This document shows positions 15,289 through 23,539 of a stretch of 48,115 bases of DNA, one piece after another (positions within the stretch are counted from its first letter, which is position 1; each line of letters opens with the position of its first letter). Under the pieces are notes generated by a model. It was not told the DNA's origin. It worked only from the letters and a program-made list of their open reading frames with translations, and made no database searches. The stretch spans positions 1 to 48,115 of the forward strand of contig JAFRWN010000073.1 in assembly GCA_017437965.1 (NCBI GenBank). The letters are read 5' to 3'. Made by a program: the position numbers and the translations under genes. The DNA comes from Lachnospiraceae bacterium. GTDB taxonomy: Bacteria; Bacillota; Clostridia; Lachnospirales; Lachnospiraceae.

Positions 15289-15981
15289 TTATTCTTTTCT
15301 GGGATCAATGAAGCGTACGGCATCTGCCACACGACCATACTTGCCTGATGCCTTCTCAAGTGCGGTAGCGGCATCGTCGCCCTTCTTGATGAAATCCATC
15401 ATCTTTCCGAAGTTTACATACTTGTAACCGATAATCTCATCGTTCTCATCAAGTGCGAGATCGGTAATATAACCGTCTGTAAGCTCGAGGTAACGGGGTC
15501 CCTTCTCTTTTGTACCGTAGGTGGTACCGATCATTGTACGGGTTCCTTTACCAAGGTCCTCAAGACCTGCACCGATCTGAAGTCCGTCCTCTGAGAATGC
15601 GGACTGTGTACGTCCGTATACGATCTGAAGGAAGAGCTCTCTCATTGCTGTGTTGATAGCATCGCAAACAAGGTCTGTATTGAGTGCTTCAAGAATGGTA
15701 AGTCCGGGAAGGATTTCTGCTGCCATAGCTGCGGAATGAGTCATACCGGAACATCCGAGAGTCTCAACAAGAGCCTCCTCGATAACACCGTTCTTTACGT
15801 TAAGGGAAAGCTTGCAGGCACCCTGCTGAGGAGCACACCAGCCTACACCGTGAGTATAGCCTGAGATATCCTCGATCTTCTTTGCCTTTACCCACTTTGC
15901 TTCCTCCGGGATCGGAGCAGCGCCATGGTGAACACCCTGGGTTACAGGACACATGTTCTTTACTTCTGCTGAGTAAACCAT
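15289..15981 (-). CDS. IscU-like scaffold paired with GGGtGRT protein
   Basis: 230 residues, roughly twice IscU length. It has an IscU-like core with Cys residues in GWCAPQQGACKLS, LGCSGMTHSAAM and LVCDAIN, and an additional C-terminal domain (about 130-230) of unknown role. The ATG at 15981 follows AGGAG and an upstream in-frame start has no such site. The gene is first in a two-gene unit with the GGGtGRT gene and has its own promoter at 16041-16069. Annotated relatives are called iron-sulfur scaffold-like; a canonical IscU already exists at 12452-12829, so a dedicated function for one or a few client enzymes is likely but unproven. Confidence 0.87.
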   Translation of the reverse strand: MVYSAEVKNMCPVTQGVHHGAAPIPEEAKWVKAKKIEDISGYTHGVGWCAPQQGACKLSLNVKNGVIEEALVETLGCSGMTHSAAMAAEILPGLTILEALNTDLVCDAINTAMRELFLQIVYGRTQSAFSEDGLQIGAGLEDLGKGTRTMIGTTYGTKEKGPRYLELTDGYITDLALDENDEIIGYKYVNFGKMMDFIKKGDDAATALEKASGKYGRVADAVRFIDPRKE

Positions 15982-16040
15982 ATATTTTTTCTCCTTTCGG
16001 TTATTCTGTGAGAAATATGGTGCGCAGTGCACCGCCAATG

Positions 16041-16069
16041 ATTATATCAAAAATTGTGCGTTTTTGCAA
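16041..16069 (-). promoter_or_regulatory. Promoter of the scaffold/GGGtGRT unit
   Basis: Minus-strand TTGCAA (16064-16069) and TATAAT (16041-16046) with a 17-base spacer, about 60 bases ahead of the ATG at 15981. Confidence 0.75.
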
Positions 16070-16114
16070 GTACAAATGCTTGAACGGCCGCTATATTTTT
16101 AGATTCAATAGCAT

Positions 16115-17410
16115 TTACTGGGTAAAGCTGCCATAGGCGGCAACGGCCTCATCTATCGTCATTTTTCCTGTTGCAAAATCATAAACCGCCATTCTTAACT
16201 GGATTACCGCATCATCTGTCAGGCCGAACTCCTCGGGCGACAGAATCCTTGATTCAGGAATGTTTCCGAATGCGGCATAAATACTGTTAAAGGACAGATC
16301 CTTAGTCGGCGACATCAGGCCCTTATTCTTTGCCATCTCATTAAGTTCCCTTGAAGTGATAAGGAAGCGCATAAACTCATTTGCAACATCCAGGTTTTTG
16401 CTTTCTTTGTTTACCGAAAACTGCAGATTGGGCAAGTCAAGGAAATAAGCACCTTCATCAGACATTGGTATCGGTGCAAATGTATAGGTAAAGGGGTTGG
16501 CGGTAAACGCTTCCGAAACGCTTTCCCTCTTTTTTGTTCCGGAAACGGCATCCCCGGAACATATCATCATGGGTACATCACCCTCAAAAAAGCGCAGGAT
16601 CACGGCATCATAGTTGTTTTCAATTGCTGCACAGGCATCAAGATCCACACAGCCGTCACTAAGAAACTGTTTCATTTTTTCAAGAGTCGGCCGCATATAC
16701 TCACCTGCCGAAGACTCAAGGGCGTTCAGTTTTTTGACTGCCTCAGCATCATGCGCCACGGTCGAGCAGAAGTAAGGATAGCTTGTCAATGTGAAAAGCG
16801 AGGTTTTCTCCTTTGCACTGAAGCCCATGAGAGGATTTGCATATCCCTTTTCGCGAAAGGCTTTGCATACCGACACCATTTCTTCATAGGTGGCAGGAAC
16901 ACTGAGTCCTTCCTTTTTGAACAGATCTTCGTTCACAAGCATGCCGTTGGTGCTCGAGAAAACCGGAACCATGGGCAGTGTAGCGTCATCTGTTTTGAGA
17001 AGGATGTTGCTGCGTATGCAGCCAATCTCAAGACCCAGTTCGGAAGCGGACAGATCCTCGGCATAATTTATGGAATCCTTATACTGCTCACGGCCATACA
17101 TCCAGGAATTGTTGACATAGATGTCAGGCGCATCGTTTCCATTCAGAACCGTACCTATCATGTTGTTATAGTCGTCGATTTTTGTGTATGCCAGTTCCAC
17201 GCCCGGATAGTACTCGTTAAATCGGTCAAACTCTTTTTCCAGTGCTTCAAAATTATCGTAGCCTCCGGAAACTTTGATATGGGCTTTGACAGAAGTATCA
17301 AGGGCAGGTTTAAAACCCTCTTCTTTCTTTTCTTCCTGCTTCTTGGAGCCGCAGGCGGCAAGGCCCAATAACATCATTAACACCGCTATAACATAGATTT
17401 TCTTTTTCAC
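16115..17410 (-). CDS. Extracellular solute-binding lipoprotein (family 1, sugar type)
   Basis: 431 residues. Signal peptide with lipobox LAAC (Cys20), then a Lys/Glu-rich tether and a family 1 binding-protein fold (ALEKEFDRFNEYYPGVELAY, NDAPDIYVNNSW, FLITSRELNEMA). Such proteins usually capture sugars for ABC import. No permease or ATPase gene lies nearby. Instead the gene overlaps the hybrid kinase upstream by four bases (ATGA), so the pair is translationally coupled. A sensing role, presenting a ligand to the kinase's extracytoplasmic domain, is the simplest reading; supplying a transporter encoded elsewhere is the alternative. The ligand is unknown. Confidence 0.88.
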   Translation of the reverse strand: MKKKIYVIAVLMMLLGLAACGSKKQEEKKEEGFKPALDTSVKAHIKVSGGYDNFEALEKEFDRFNEYYPGVELAYTKIDDYNNMIGTVLNGNDAPDIYVNNSWMYGREQYKDSINYAEDLSASELGLEIGCIRSNILLKTDDATLPMVPVFSSTNGMLVNEDLFKKEGLSVPATYEEMVSVCKAFREKGYANPLMGFSAKEKTSLFTLTSYPYFCSTVAHDAEAVKKLNALESSAGEYMRPTLEKMKQFLSDGCVDLDACAAIENNYDAVILRFFEGDVPMMICSGDAVSGTKKRESVSEAFTANPFTYTFAPIPMSDEGAYFLDLPNLQFSVNKESKNLDVANEFMRFLITSRELNEMAKNKGLMSPTKDLSFNSIYAAFGNIPESRILSPEEFGLTDDAVIQLRMAVYDFATGKMTIDEAVAAYGSFTQ

Positions 17411-19986
17411 GGTTTTTCCCTTTCTTTTATAGTGTACGCTCCCTCAGAGTCATTTTTTTTACTGTCTCTGATTCTTCTGATTTCCTTGATTACCAGCTTG
17501 ATATCAATAGGCTTGGCAATGTGTCCGTTCATTCCCGCGTTCATGCATTCCGTAACATTTTCGGAAAATGCGTCTGCTGTCATGGCAACGATAGGGATTG
17601 AGGATGCCCAGGGGTTTTCCAGTGCCCTGATCGCCCTGGTTGCATCAAGTCCGTTCATCTGCGGCATCTGTACATCCATGAATATGAGTTCATAGCTGCC
17701 TTCTTTGGCGTTAGTCATCATATCCACACATATACGCCCGTTTTCCGCACGGAAGCTTTCAATACCATACATACCAAGCATATTGGATATGATTTCCCAG
17801 TTGATATCTATATCTTCGGCGATAAGAATACGCATTCCCTTAAGATCTGAATAGTCATCTTCCTGTTCAACGGATTTGGTTTTCCTGCCAAAAATCTCAT
17901 TGATCTTATTATAAAGAGTTGACCTGAAAACAGGTTTGCCCACAAAACCGTTTACTCCGGCTTCTTTTGCCTGCTCTTCAATGTCCGCCCAGTCATATGC
18001 GGAAGTCAGCAGTAAGGGAATGTCCGCCTTGATTTCCGACCTGATCCTTCGTACTGTTTCAAGCCCGTCCATACCCGGCATTTTCCAGTCAAGAAGTACA
18101 ACGCTGTAATCCTTGCCCTTCTCATGCCTGTCTGCAATCATTTTTATAGCTTCCGCACCGCCCTGTGCCTGCTCTACCGTGGCTCCCAGAGACTTCAGTT
18201 CATCGCTTGTCGTTCTCAGCATTATCTCATCGTCATCAACGATCAGAATGTCAGCCCGGTCAAACTTCATTTCTTCCCGCTGCCTGTCGGCTACGGAGAT
18301 ATCAAGCATAACGGTAAAGGTTGTCCCCTTACCCTGCTCACTCTGACACTCTATCGTTCCGCTCATCAGTTCAACCATCTGCTTTGTGATCGCAAGACCA
18401 AGGCCGGTTCCCTGAATGCTGTTTACGCGGCTGTCAATCTGACGTGAAAAAGGCTGATACATGGTCTCCATATATTCCGGGCTCATACCGATTCCGGTAT
18501 CGGCCACAACATAAACCAGCCGTACACATCCGGGCATTTCACTCTTTTCCTCGTACATGTCCACACTGACACTCCCACCCGGTTCCGTGTATTTAATGGC
18601 GTTTGAAAGAATATTGATATAAATCTGGTTCAAACGAAGCTGGTCGGCATACAGATATTCTTCTTCCATATTATCGGTGTGAAAGCTGAAATCAATATTC
18701 TTTTCCTTAATCATCGGCTGTGAGATATTTACCAGATTGCTCACCGTTTCCTCTAAGGAAAATGTCAGAGGATTCAGTTTCAGTTTTCCGCTTTCAACCT
18801 TTGATATATCAAGTATGTCATTTATCAGAGTCAGCAAATGATTGCTTGCAAGACTGATTTTTCTAAGGCTTTCCCCTGTTGATTCTGCATCGCCAAGATT
18901 CTTTTCGGCAATGGTTGTCAGTCCTATGATGGCATTCATCGGAGTACGGATATCGTGGGACATGGTAGAAAGGAAATCCGTCTTTGCCTTGTTTGCGGAT
19001 TCTGCTTCCCTGGCAGTGATCTGAAGACGCTTGTTTAAGTAGATCATATAAATCAGATCGCTGACAAACAAAATCAACAGGCCCACGGAAACCACACCGA
19101 ACAGCAGCCAGTTTTCCTTGTCTACTTTAAGGTCCTCAGCCGGCACGAAACCAAGCATAGTCCAGCCTGCAGTTGACGAAACGGGGGTAAAGGCAATAAT
19201 GCATTCCTGTCCGTGTGAATCGAACATGGAAACTGAGCCTGTCGAGGATGTTATCCTGTCAAACAGTTGATTCGTCGTTTCGGGGTCTGTGGGATTGTAT
19301 GATTTATAGAATTCAAAAAAGCTGGAATTTTTAAAACTGTATCCTTTCAGGATATAATCACCCTTGGCATCAATCACTGACAGTTCGGCATCCACCAATT
19401 CTGTCTGAGGAAAAACCCATTTCTGTTCAAGAGCTGAGACGGGAATCACACGAAGCAGGACCGCCTCCTTTGAACTGTTGCTTTCCGGATCAAGCAAGGT
19501 GATTTTGTTGCAGAAAGCCAGAGACTGCTCTCCGTTCATAGGATTGGTATAGGCACGGGTTATGTTGATCGAATTTCCGATTTTATCAATCCAGTCCACA
19601 TCCGATAAAAGGCCCAAGCGTGAATAGGAAACTTCATAATCATCGGTCGTATTCTGTTTCGGACGGGTTGATAAACCCGTAAGTGTATCAAGGGCAATCA
19701 GATGGGCGGAGGTATTGCTCAGTACATGAGACGCGCGAATATAGGCGGTTGCCTCTTCCATGGTCATGGCATTGTTGTTGATAAACTGCGCCCATACATC
19801 ACATATTCTTTGTTCTCCCTCAAGATAGTTCTCAGTTACCTTCTCCATGGTGACCGTCGTGTTTTCAAAGAACTCAATCTGTCTTTGATGAGAATTCCTG
19901 TCCTCATATCTTGAATAAAGAACAACGAAAACCAGTATGGCAGTAATAATGATTATATTGAAAATTATTATTAATATTTTTTTCAT
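17407..19986 (-). CDS. Hybrid sensor histidine kinase with two receiver domains
   Basis: 859 residues. Transmembrane segment 1 at 5-25, an extracytoplasmic dCache-like sensor (about 30-290), transmembrane segment 2 at about 293-318, HisKA with His344 in LSTMSHDIRTPM, an ATPase with N-box (ILSNAIKYT), VADTGIGM and QGTGLGLAI, then receiver 1 (LLDWKMPG) and receiver 2 (FMDVQMPQMNG), both with acidic pocket and conserved Lys. There is no Hpt domain and no output regulator nearby, so phosphate must pass to proteins encoded elsewhere or the receivers act by interaction. The kinase and the downstream binding lipoprotein (16115-17410) likely form a ligand-sensing unit. Confidence 0.93.
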   Translation of the reverse strand: MKKILIIIFNIIIITAILVFVVLYSRYEDRNSHQRQIEFFENTTVTMEKVTENYLEGEQRICDVWAQFINNNAMTMEEATAYIRASHVLSNTSAHLIALDTLTGLSTRPKQNTTDDYEVSYSRLGLLSDVDWIDKIGNSINITRAYTNPMNGEQSLAFCNKITLLDPESNSSKEAVLLRVIPVSALEQKWVFPQTELVDAELSVIDAKGDYILKGYSFKNSSFFEFYKSYNPTDPETTNQLFDRITSSTGSVSMFDSHGQECIIAFTPVSSTAGWTMLGFVPAEDLKVDKENWLLFGVVSVGLLILFVSDLIYMIYLNKRLQITAREAESANKAKTDFLSTMSHDIRTPMNAIIGLTTIAEKNLGDAESTGESLRKISLASNHLLTLINDILDISKVESGKLKLNPLTFSLEETVSNLVNISQPMIKEKNIDFSFHTDNMEEEYLYADQLRLNQIYINILSNAIKYTEPGGSVSVDMYEEKSEMPGCVRLVYVVADTGIGMSPEYMETMYQPFSRQIDSRVNSIQGTGLGLAITKQMVELMSGTIECQSEQGKGTTFTVMLDISVADRQREEMKFDRADILIVDDDEIMLRTTSDELKSLGATVEQAQGGAEAIKMIADRHEKGKDYSVVLLDWKMPGMDGLETVRRIRSEIKADIPLLLTSAYDWADIEEQAKEAGVNGFVGKPVFRSTLYNKINEIFGRKTKSVEQEDDYSDLKGMRILIAEDIDINWEIISNMLGMYGIESFRAENGRICVDMMTNAKEGSYELIFMDVQMPQMNGLDATRAIRALENPWASSIPIVAMTADAFSENVTECMNAGMNGHIAKPIDIKLVIKEIRRIRDSKKNDSEGAYTIKEREKP

Positions 19987-20043
19987 GTTTCCGCCCTCGG
20001 CAAAAAATATTGGTTTTCAGTACCGGGAAATACTCTTTATCAT

Positions 20044-20072
20044 ATAATAACATACCATTCTTCTATCCGCAA
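20044..20072 (-). promoter_or_regulatory. Candidate promoter for kinase/binding-protein unit
   Basis: Minus-strand TTGCGG and TATTAT with a 17-base spacer, about 60 bases before the kinase ATG. The -35 box is poor, the -10 is close to consensus. Confidence 0.45.
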
Positions 20073-20168
20073 CGAAATTCTCAGAATCAAGCAAAATACA
20101 GCAAAAAAACAATCGTTTTGCGGACTGAAAGCTTAAAATTATTTAAAAAAAGCTTAAGGTTTTAACTA

Positions 20169-20197
20169 TTTACTTTTTCATATTCGTAGTGTAAAAT
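20169..20197 (+). promoter_or_regulatory. Promoter of the plus-strand ABC transporter
   Basis: TTTACT and TAAAAT are separated by 17 bases, about 70 bases ahead of the ATG at 20265. The rest of the 19987-20264 gap is AT-rich with no other recognisable feature. Confidence 0.6.
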
Positions 20198-20264
20198 ACT
20201 TTTTGTTTGTGTTGTTTTTTATGACAGCAATAAGGTAACACAATTATTTCAGGAGGACTGGAAA

Positions 20265-20951
20265 ATGATCAAATGTGAACATCTTGTAAAGCGTTACATT
20301 CAGGTCACTGCCTTAAGGGATGTAAATATCGAAATCCTTCCGGGCAAGATTTATGAGCTTCTCGGCCCCAACGGTGCCGGAAAGTCAACTCTGATGAAGA
20401 CCATCGTCGGTCTGACAAGGCCTACCGAAGGGACAATAACCATGGACGGTCATCCTCTCACCTGGAGAGACAAGGCCAGCATCGCTTATATGCCTACCGA
20501 AGCATATTTCTTCAACTATATGACATGTAAGGATATCGCAAAATACTATTCGGATTTCTTCCCGGATTTCGATGTTGCAAAATACTATGACATGCTTGCC
20601 CAGATGGATCTTAAGCCCGAGCTTAAAGCAAAGGAAATGTCAACAGGTATGGCAGCAAAGTTAAAGATTTCAGTCAATCTTGCAAGAAGATCAAAGCTTA
20701 TCATGCTTGACGAGCCTCTTAACGGCATCGATATCATTGCAAGAGAAAAAATCGTAAACGCAATCCAGGACAATATCAACCCCGGAACCACCCTTGTTGT
20801 ATCGAGCCACCTTGTAGATGAGCTCGAAAACATCGTTACCAACGCCATCTTCCTTAAGGAAGGCGAAGTTATCATGCAGGGTGACGCAAATGAACTCCGT
20901 GCAGAACACGGAAAGTCGCTTGTTGATCTTTACAAGCAGATTTATGCATAG
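20265..20951 (+). CDS. ABC transporter ATP-binding protein (YtrB/EcsA-like)
   Basis: 228 residues. Walker A LGPNGAGKSTLMK, Walker B LIMLDEPLNGID and switch His (VVSSHLVDELE) are intact. The signature is degenerate: MSTGMAAKLKI in place of LSGGQ, as seen in many members of the GntR-associated YtrB group. The enzyme powers the membrane protein encoded 11 bases downstream (20963-21730), probably exporting a peptide, lipid or antibiotic-like compound. Unlike most family operons, no GntR regulator precedes it, so control may be constitutive or in trans. AGGAGG lies eight bases before the ATG. Confidence 0.92.
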   Translation: MIKCEHLVKRYIQVTALRDVNIEILPGKIYELLGPNGAGKSTLMKTIVGLTRPTEGTITMDGHPLTWRDKASIAYMPTEAYFFNYMTCKDIAKYYSDFFPDFDVAKYYDMLAQMDLKPELKAKEMSTGMAAKLKISVNLARRSKLIMLDEPLNGIDIIAREKIVNAIQDNINPGTTLVVSSHLVDELENIVTNAIFLKEGEVIMQGDANELRAEHGKSLVDLYKQIYA

Positions 20952-20962
20952 GAGGGAAAGAG

Positions 20963-21730
20963 ATGTTAAAGACAATAAAATATGAATTCCGCCGTTCCAT
21001 CGGCGCATTTATCATACTCGCAGTAATCTTCGGACTGCTCGAGCTTTACTACTTCTACGGAATTCTTGCTGATAAGACGAAGCACATGGGAATCGCCATC
21101 GTACTTCTCATGATCGCCAGCATGGCAATGTTTTTCTTTGTACTGATTTTCAGTATCACATCTTACAAACATGATATCGAGCAGAAACAGGGCTATCTTG
21201 TTTTCATGACTCCGACCTCAACCTATTCGGTTATCGGAGCAAAACTTATTACCACCCTCATCACCGGTATCGTGATAGTAGCTGTAATATTCGGTCTCTT
21301 CGCACTTGACTGGAAGATACTGATGAACAAGGACAAAAACCTCAAAAACACCATTGACGTATTGCATGATGTTTTTGAGACAATGGGCTTCAAGACCGAT
21401 AAAATCATTCTCGGACTGCTTGCAACAGTATTTGTTTTCCTGATAAGTTTTTATCTTCTTGTTGCAATTGCATATCTTGCAATTTCACTTTCAAACACTC
21501 TTCTGTCCAACAAGAGGGGAAAAGGGTTCATCAGCTTTGTGTTCTTCATCATACTGTATATTGTGATCACCATTATTTCGAACAAGCTTCCGCATATAGG
21601 TTCGGATAGCTTCGATAATCTTATCGAAGCTATGCGTTACAATATTCCACAGTATCTGTTCAACCTCGTAATGATGATCGCGTGCTTCTACTCAAGCGCA
21701 TGGCTGCTTAACAACAAGATCAATCTGTAA
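20963..21730 (+). CDS. ABC transporter permease, ABC-2-like
   Basis: 255 residues with six predicted hydrophobic segments (about 14-32, 42-68, 93-112, 148-178, 192-212, 232-250). It pairs with the ATPase encoded just upstream and lies before a strong terminator (21761-21790). A short cytoplasmic N terminus (MLKTIKYEFRRS) is typical of ABC-2 exporters. The central soluble loop (KNLKNTIDVLHDVFETMGFK) is not otherwise recognised. Substrate unknown. Confidence 0.85.
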   Translation: MLKTIKYEFRRSIGAFIILAVIFGLLELYYFYGILADKTKHMGIAIVLLMIASMAMFFFVLIFSITSYKHDIEQKQGYLVFMTPTSTYSVIGAKLITTLITGIVIVAVIFGLFALDWKILMNKDKNLKNTIDVLHDVFETMGFKTDKIILGLLATVFVFLISFYLLVAIAYLAISLSNTLLSNKRGKGFISFVFFIILYIVITIISNKLPHIGSDSFDNLIEAMRYNIPQYLFNLVMMIACFYSSAWLLNNKINL

Positions 21731-21760
21731 TTTTAAACATCATGCCGTAAGCATAAATCA

Positions 21761-21790
21761 GGGGCGGTTCCTTTCGGAGCCGCCCCTTTT
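21761..21790 (+). terminator. Rho-independent terminator of ABC transporter
   Basis: GGGGCGGTTCC pairs with GGAGCCGCCCC (one G-T wobble), TTTC loop, then TTTT. Confidence 0.92.
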
Positions 21791-21828
21791 GTATTTCCGG
21801 TTTAAATTCCTTCTTTGTTTCTTATGTT

Positions 21829-23514
21829 TCACTGTTCGGGTTTGAACATGCTCTTGGGCGCCTTGCAGATCGCGCATTTAAAGTCTTCGGGAAGCTCTTC
21901 CCACTTTGTACCTGCAGCGATTCCAAGCTCGGGTGCGCCTTTCGCCTCGTCATATACCCAGCCGCAGAGCTGGCATACATATCTCTTGAAACCTGCTTCG
22001 CCTGCCTCAACCTTAACATCGGGGGCAAGCGCTTTGATATCAGCCGCGATCTCCTCTTTGATCATTGACACATTGTCATCCTCAGCCGGAGCCTTTTTCC
22101 CTACTTCTTCAAACATGCTCTTCGGTACTTTGCATACCGCACACTTGAAGTCTTCAGGCAGATCTTCCCATCTGGTACCGGGCGCGATGCTCATTTCGGG
22201 AACTCCGAGAGCCTCGTCATAGATCCAGCCACATGCTTTGCACATAAACTTTCTGTAGCCGTCCGCAGACGTTTCAACGGTAAGTTGTTCATCGGCCGAT
22301 GTTATCGCAGGTTCCTCTGCCTTCTTGGTTCCTAAAAGCTCCGCAACAAGCTCGGGAATCATAGCAAAGTCAGCTTCTTCGGGATTCCAGTTTGAACGTA
22401 TCTGTGCGTCGACAACCTCAAAACCTGCCTCTGAAAGCCTTTCCTTCAGTATCTTTACAGACTCTCCGCTCCAGCCGTAGCAGCCGAAAGCGGCAGCCTT
22501 TTTATTTTTGAATTTCAATGATTTCAGAAATGATAAAAATGCAGAAACACTGGTAAGCACATCGTTTACGCAGGTGGGCGAACCGACTGCAATGGCCTTG
22601 GACTTGAAAACCTCAGTCATTACATCGTTCTTGTCAACCTTTGAAACATTAAGCACCTTTACAACAGTCTTAGGGCTTACCCTGTTGATTTCCTTGGCGA
22701 TCGCATGTGCAAGGGTCTTTGTGCCCTCCCACATTGTATCATAAGGAATTGTTACCTGATCCTCCTGGTACTTATCGGCCCACAGCTTGTATTTTTCAAC
22801 AATCTGCATCGGATTGTCACGCCAGATAACACCATGTGAAGGTGCAATGATATCTATAGGAAGATTAAGGGACTCGATCTCCTTAATCTTGGGATTAACC
22901 ATGTTAGCGAAAGGATGAATGATATTTACAAAATACTTCATTGCCTCTTTATAAAGCAGGCATTGATCCGCAAGGTCGTTGAACAGTTCCTCGACAGCGA
23001 AGTGCTGGCCGAAGGCATCCATCGAAAACAGGATGTTGTCGCCGGTCATGTAGGTAGCCATTGAATCGGGCCAGTGAAGCATCTTCATCTCGATAAAGAT
23101 AAGCTTCTTACCGTTACCGATTTCAACGCTGTCTCCGGTCTTTACCACATGAAAATCCCAACCGCGTTTTCCGTACTGGCCCTCAATGCTCTTTACGGCC
23201 TGAGCAGTACAGTAGATCGGCGTGCTGGGAATTTCCTCCATGAGCCTCGGAAGAGAACCGCTATGGTCCGCCTCGCCGTGCTGCATAACAATGAAATCGA
23301 TCTTCTTAAGGTCGATTTCGGATTTCAGATTGTTAAGGAATTCATCCCTGTGAGGAGTCCAGACAGTATCCATAAGTACTGTCTTCTCCTCTTCGATCAG
23401 ATAGGCATTCTGGCTTGAACCATTGTTTATCGAGTATTCATCCCCATGAAATTTCTCGAGTTCCCAGTCGATGTAGCCTATCCATGATACGTTGTTCTTG
23501 ACTTGTTTGCGCAT
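21829..23514 (-). CDS. Flavodiiron protein with two C-terminal rubredoxin domains
   Basis: 561 residues. A beta-lactamase-like domain carries all expected diiron ligands (His79, Glu81, Asp83, His84, His147, Asp166, His227). A flavodoxin domain (about 253-395, YDTMWEGTKTLA; GCYGWSGESVK) follows. Then come two rubredoxins at about 422-468 (Cys425, 428, 458, 461) and 509-556 (Cys514, 517, 547, 550), joined by an acidic linker. Flavodiiron proteins reduce oxygen to water or nitric oxide to nitrous oxide in the cytosol of anaerobes. Rubredoxin domains supply electrons. Two tandem rubredoxins are more than the single one of flavorubredoxin. The ATG at 23514 follows GGAGG by eight bases; a TTG upstream overlaps the binding site. 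It lies 25 bases after the PaaK gene. Confidence 0.95.
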   Translation of the reverse strand: MRKQVKNNVSWIGYIDWELEKFHGDEYSINNGSSQNAYLIEEEKTVLMDTVWTPHRDEFLNNLKSEIDLKKIDFIVMQHGEADHSGSLPRLMEEIPSTPIYCTAQAVKSIEGQYGKRGWDFHVVKTGDSVEIGNGKKLIFIEMKMLHWPDSMATYMTGDNILFSMDAFGQHFAVEELFNDLADQCLLYKEAMKYFVNIIHPFANMVNPKIKEIESLNLPIDIIAPSHGVIWRDNPMQIVEKYKLWADKYQEDQVTIPYDTMWEGTKTLAHAIAKEINRVSPKTVVKVLNVSKVDKNDVMTEVFKSKAIAVGSPTCVNDVLTSVSAFLSFLKSLKFKNKKAAAFGCYGWSGESVKILKERLSEAGFEVVDAQIRSNWNPEEADFAMIPELVAELLGTKKAEEPAITSADEQLTVETSADGYRKFMCKACGWIYDEALGVPEMSIAPGTRWEDLPEDFKCAVCKVPKSMFEEVGKKAPAEDDNVSMIKEEIAADIKALAPDVKVEAGEAGFKRYVCQLCGWVYDEAKGAPELGIAAGTKWEELPEDFKCAICKAPKSMFKPEQ

Positions 23515-23539
23515 TGTGTAAACCTCCAATACAATTTAT

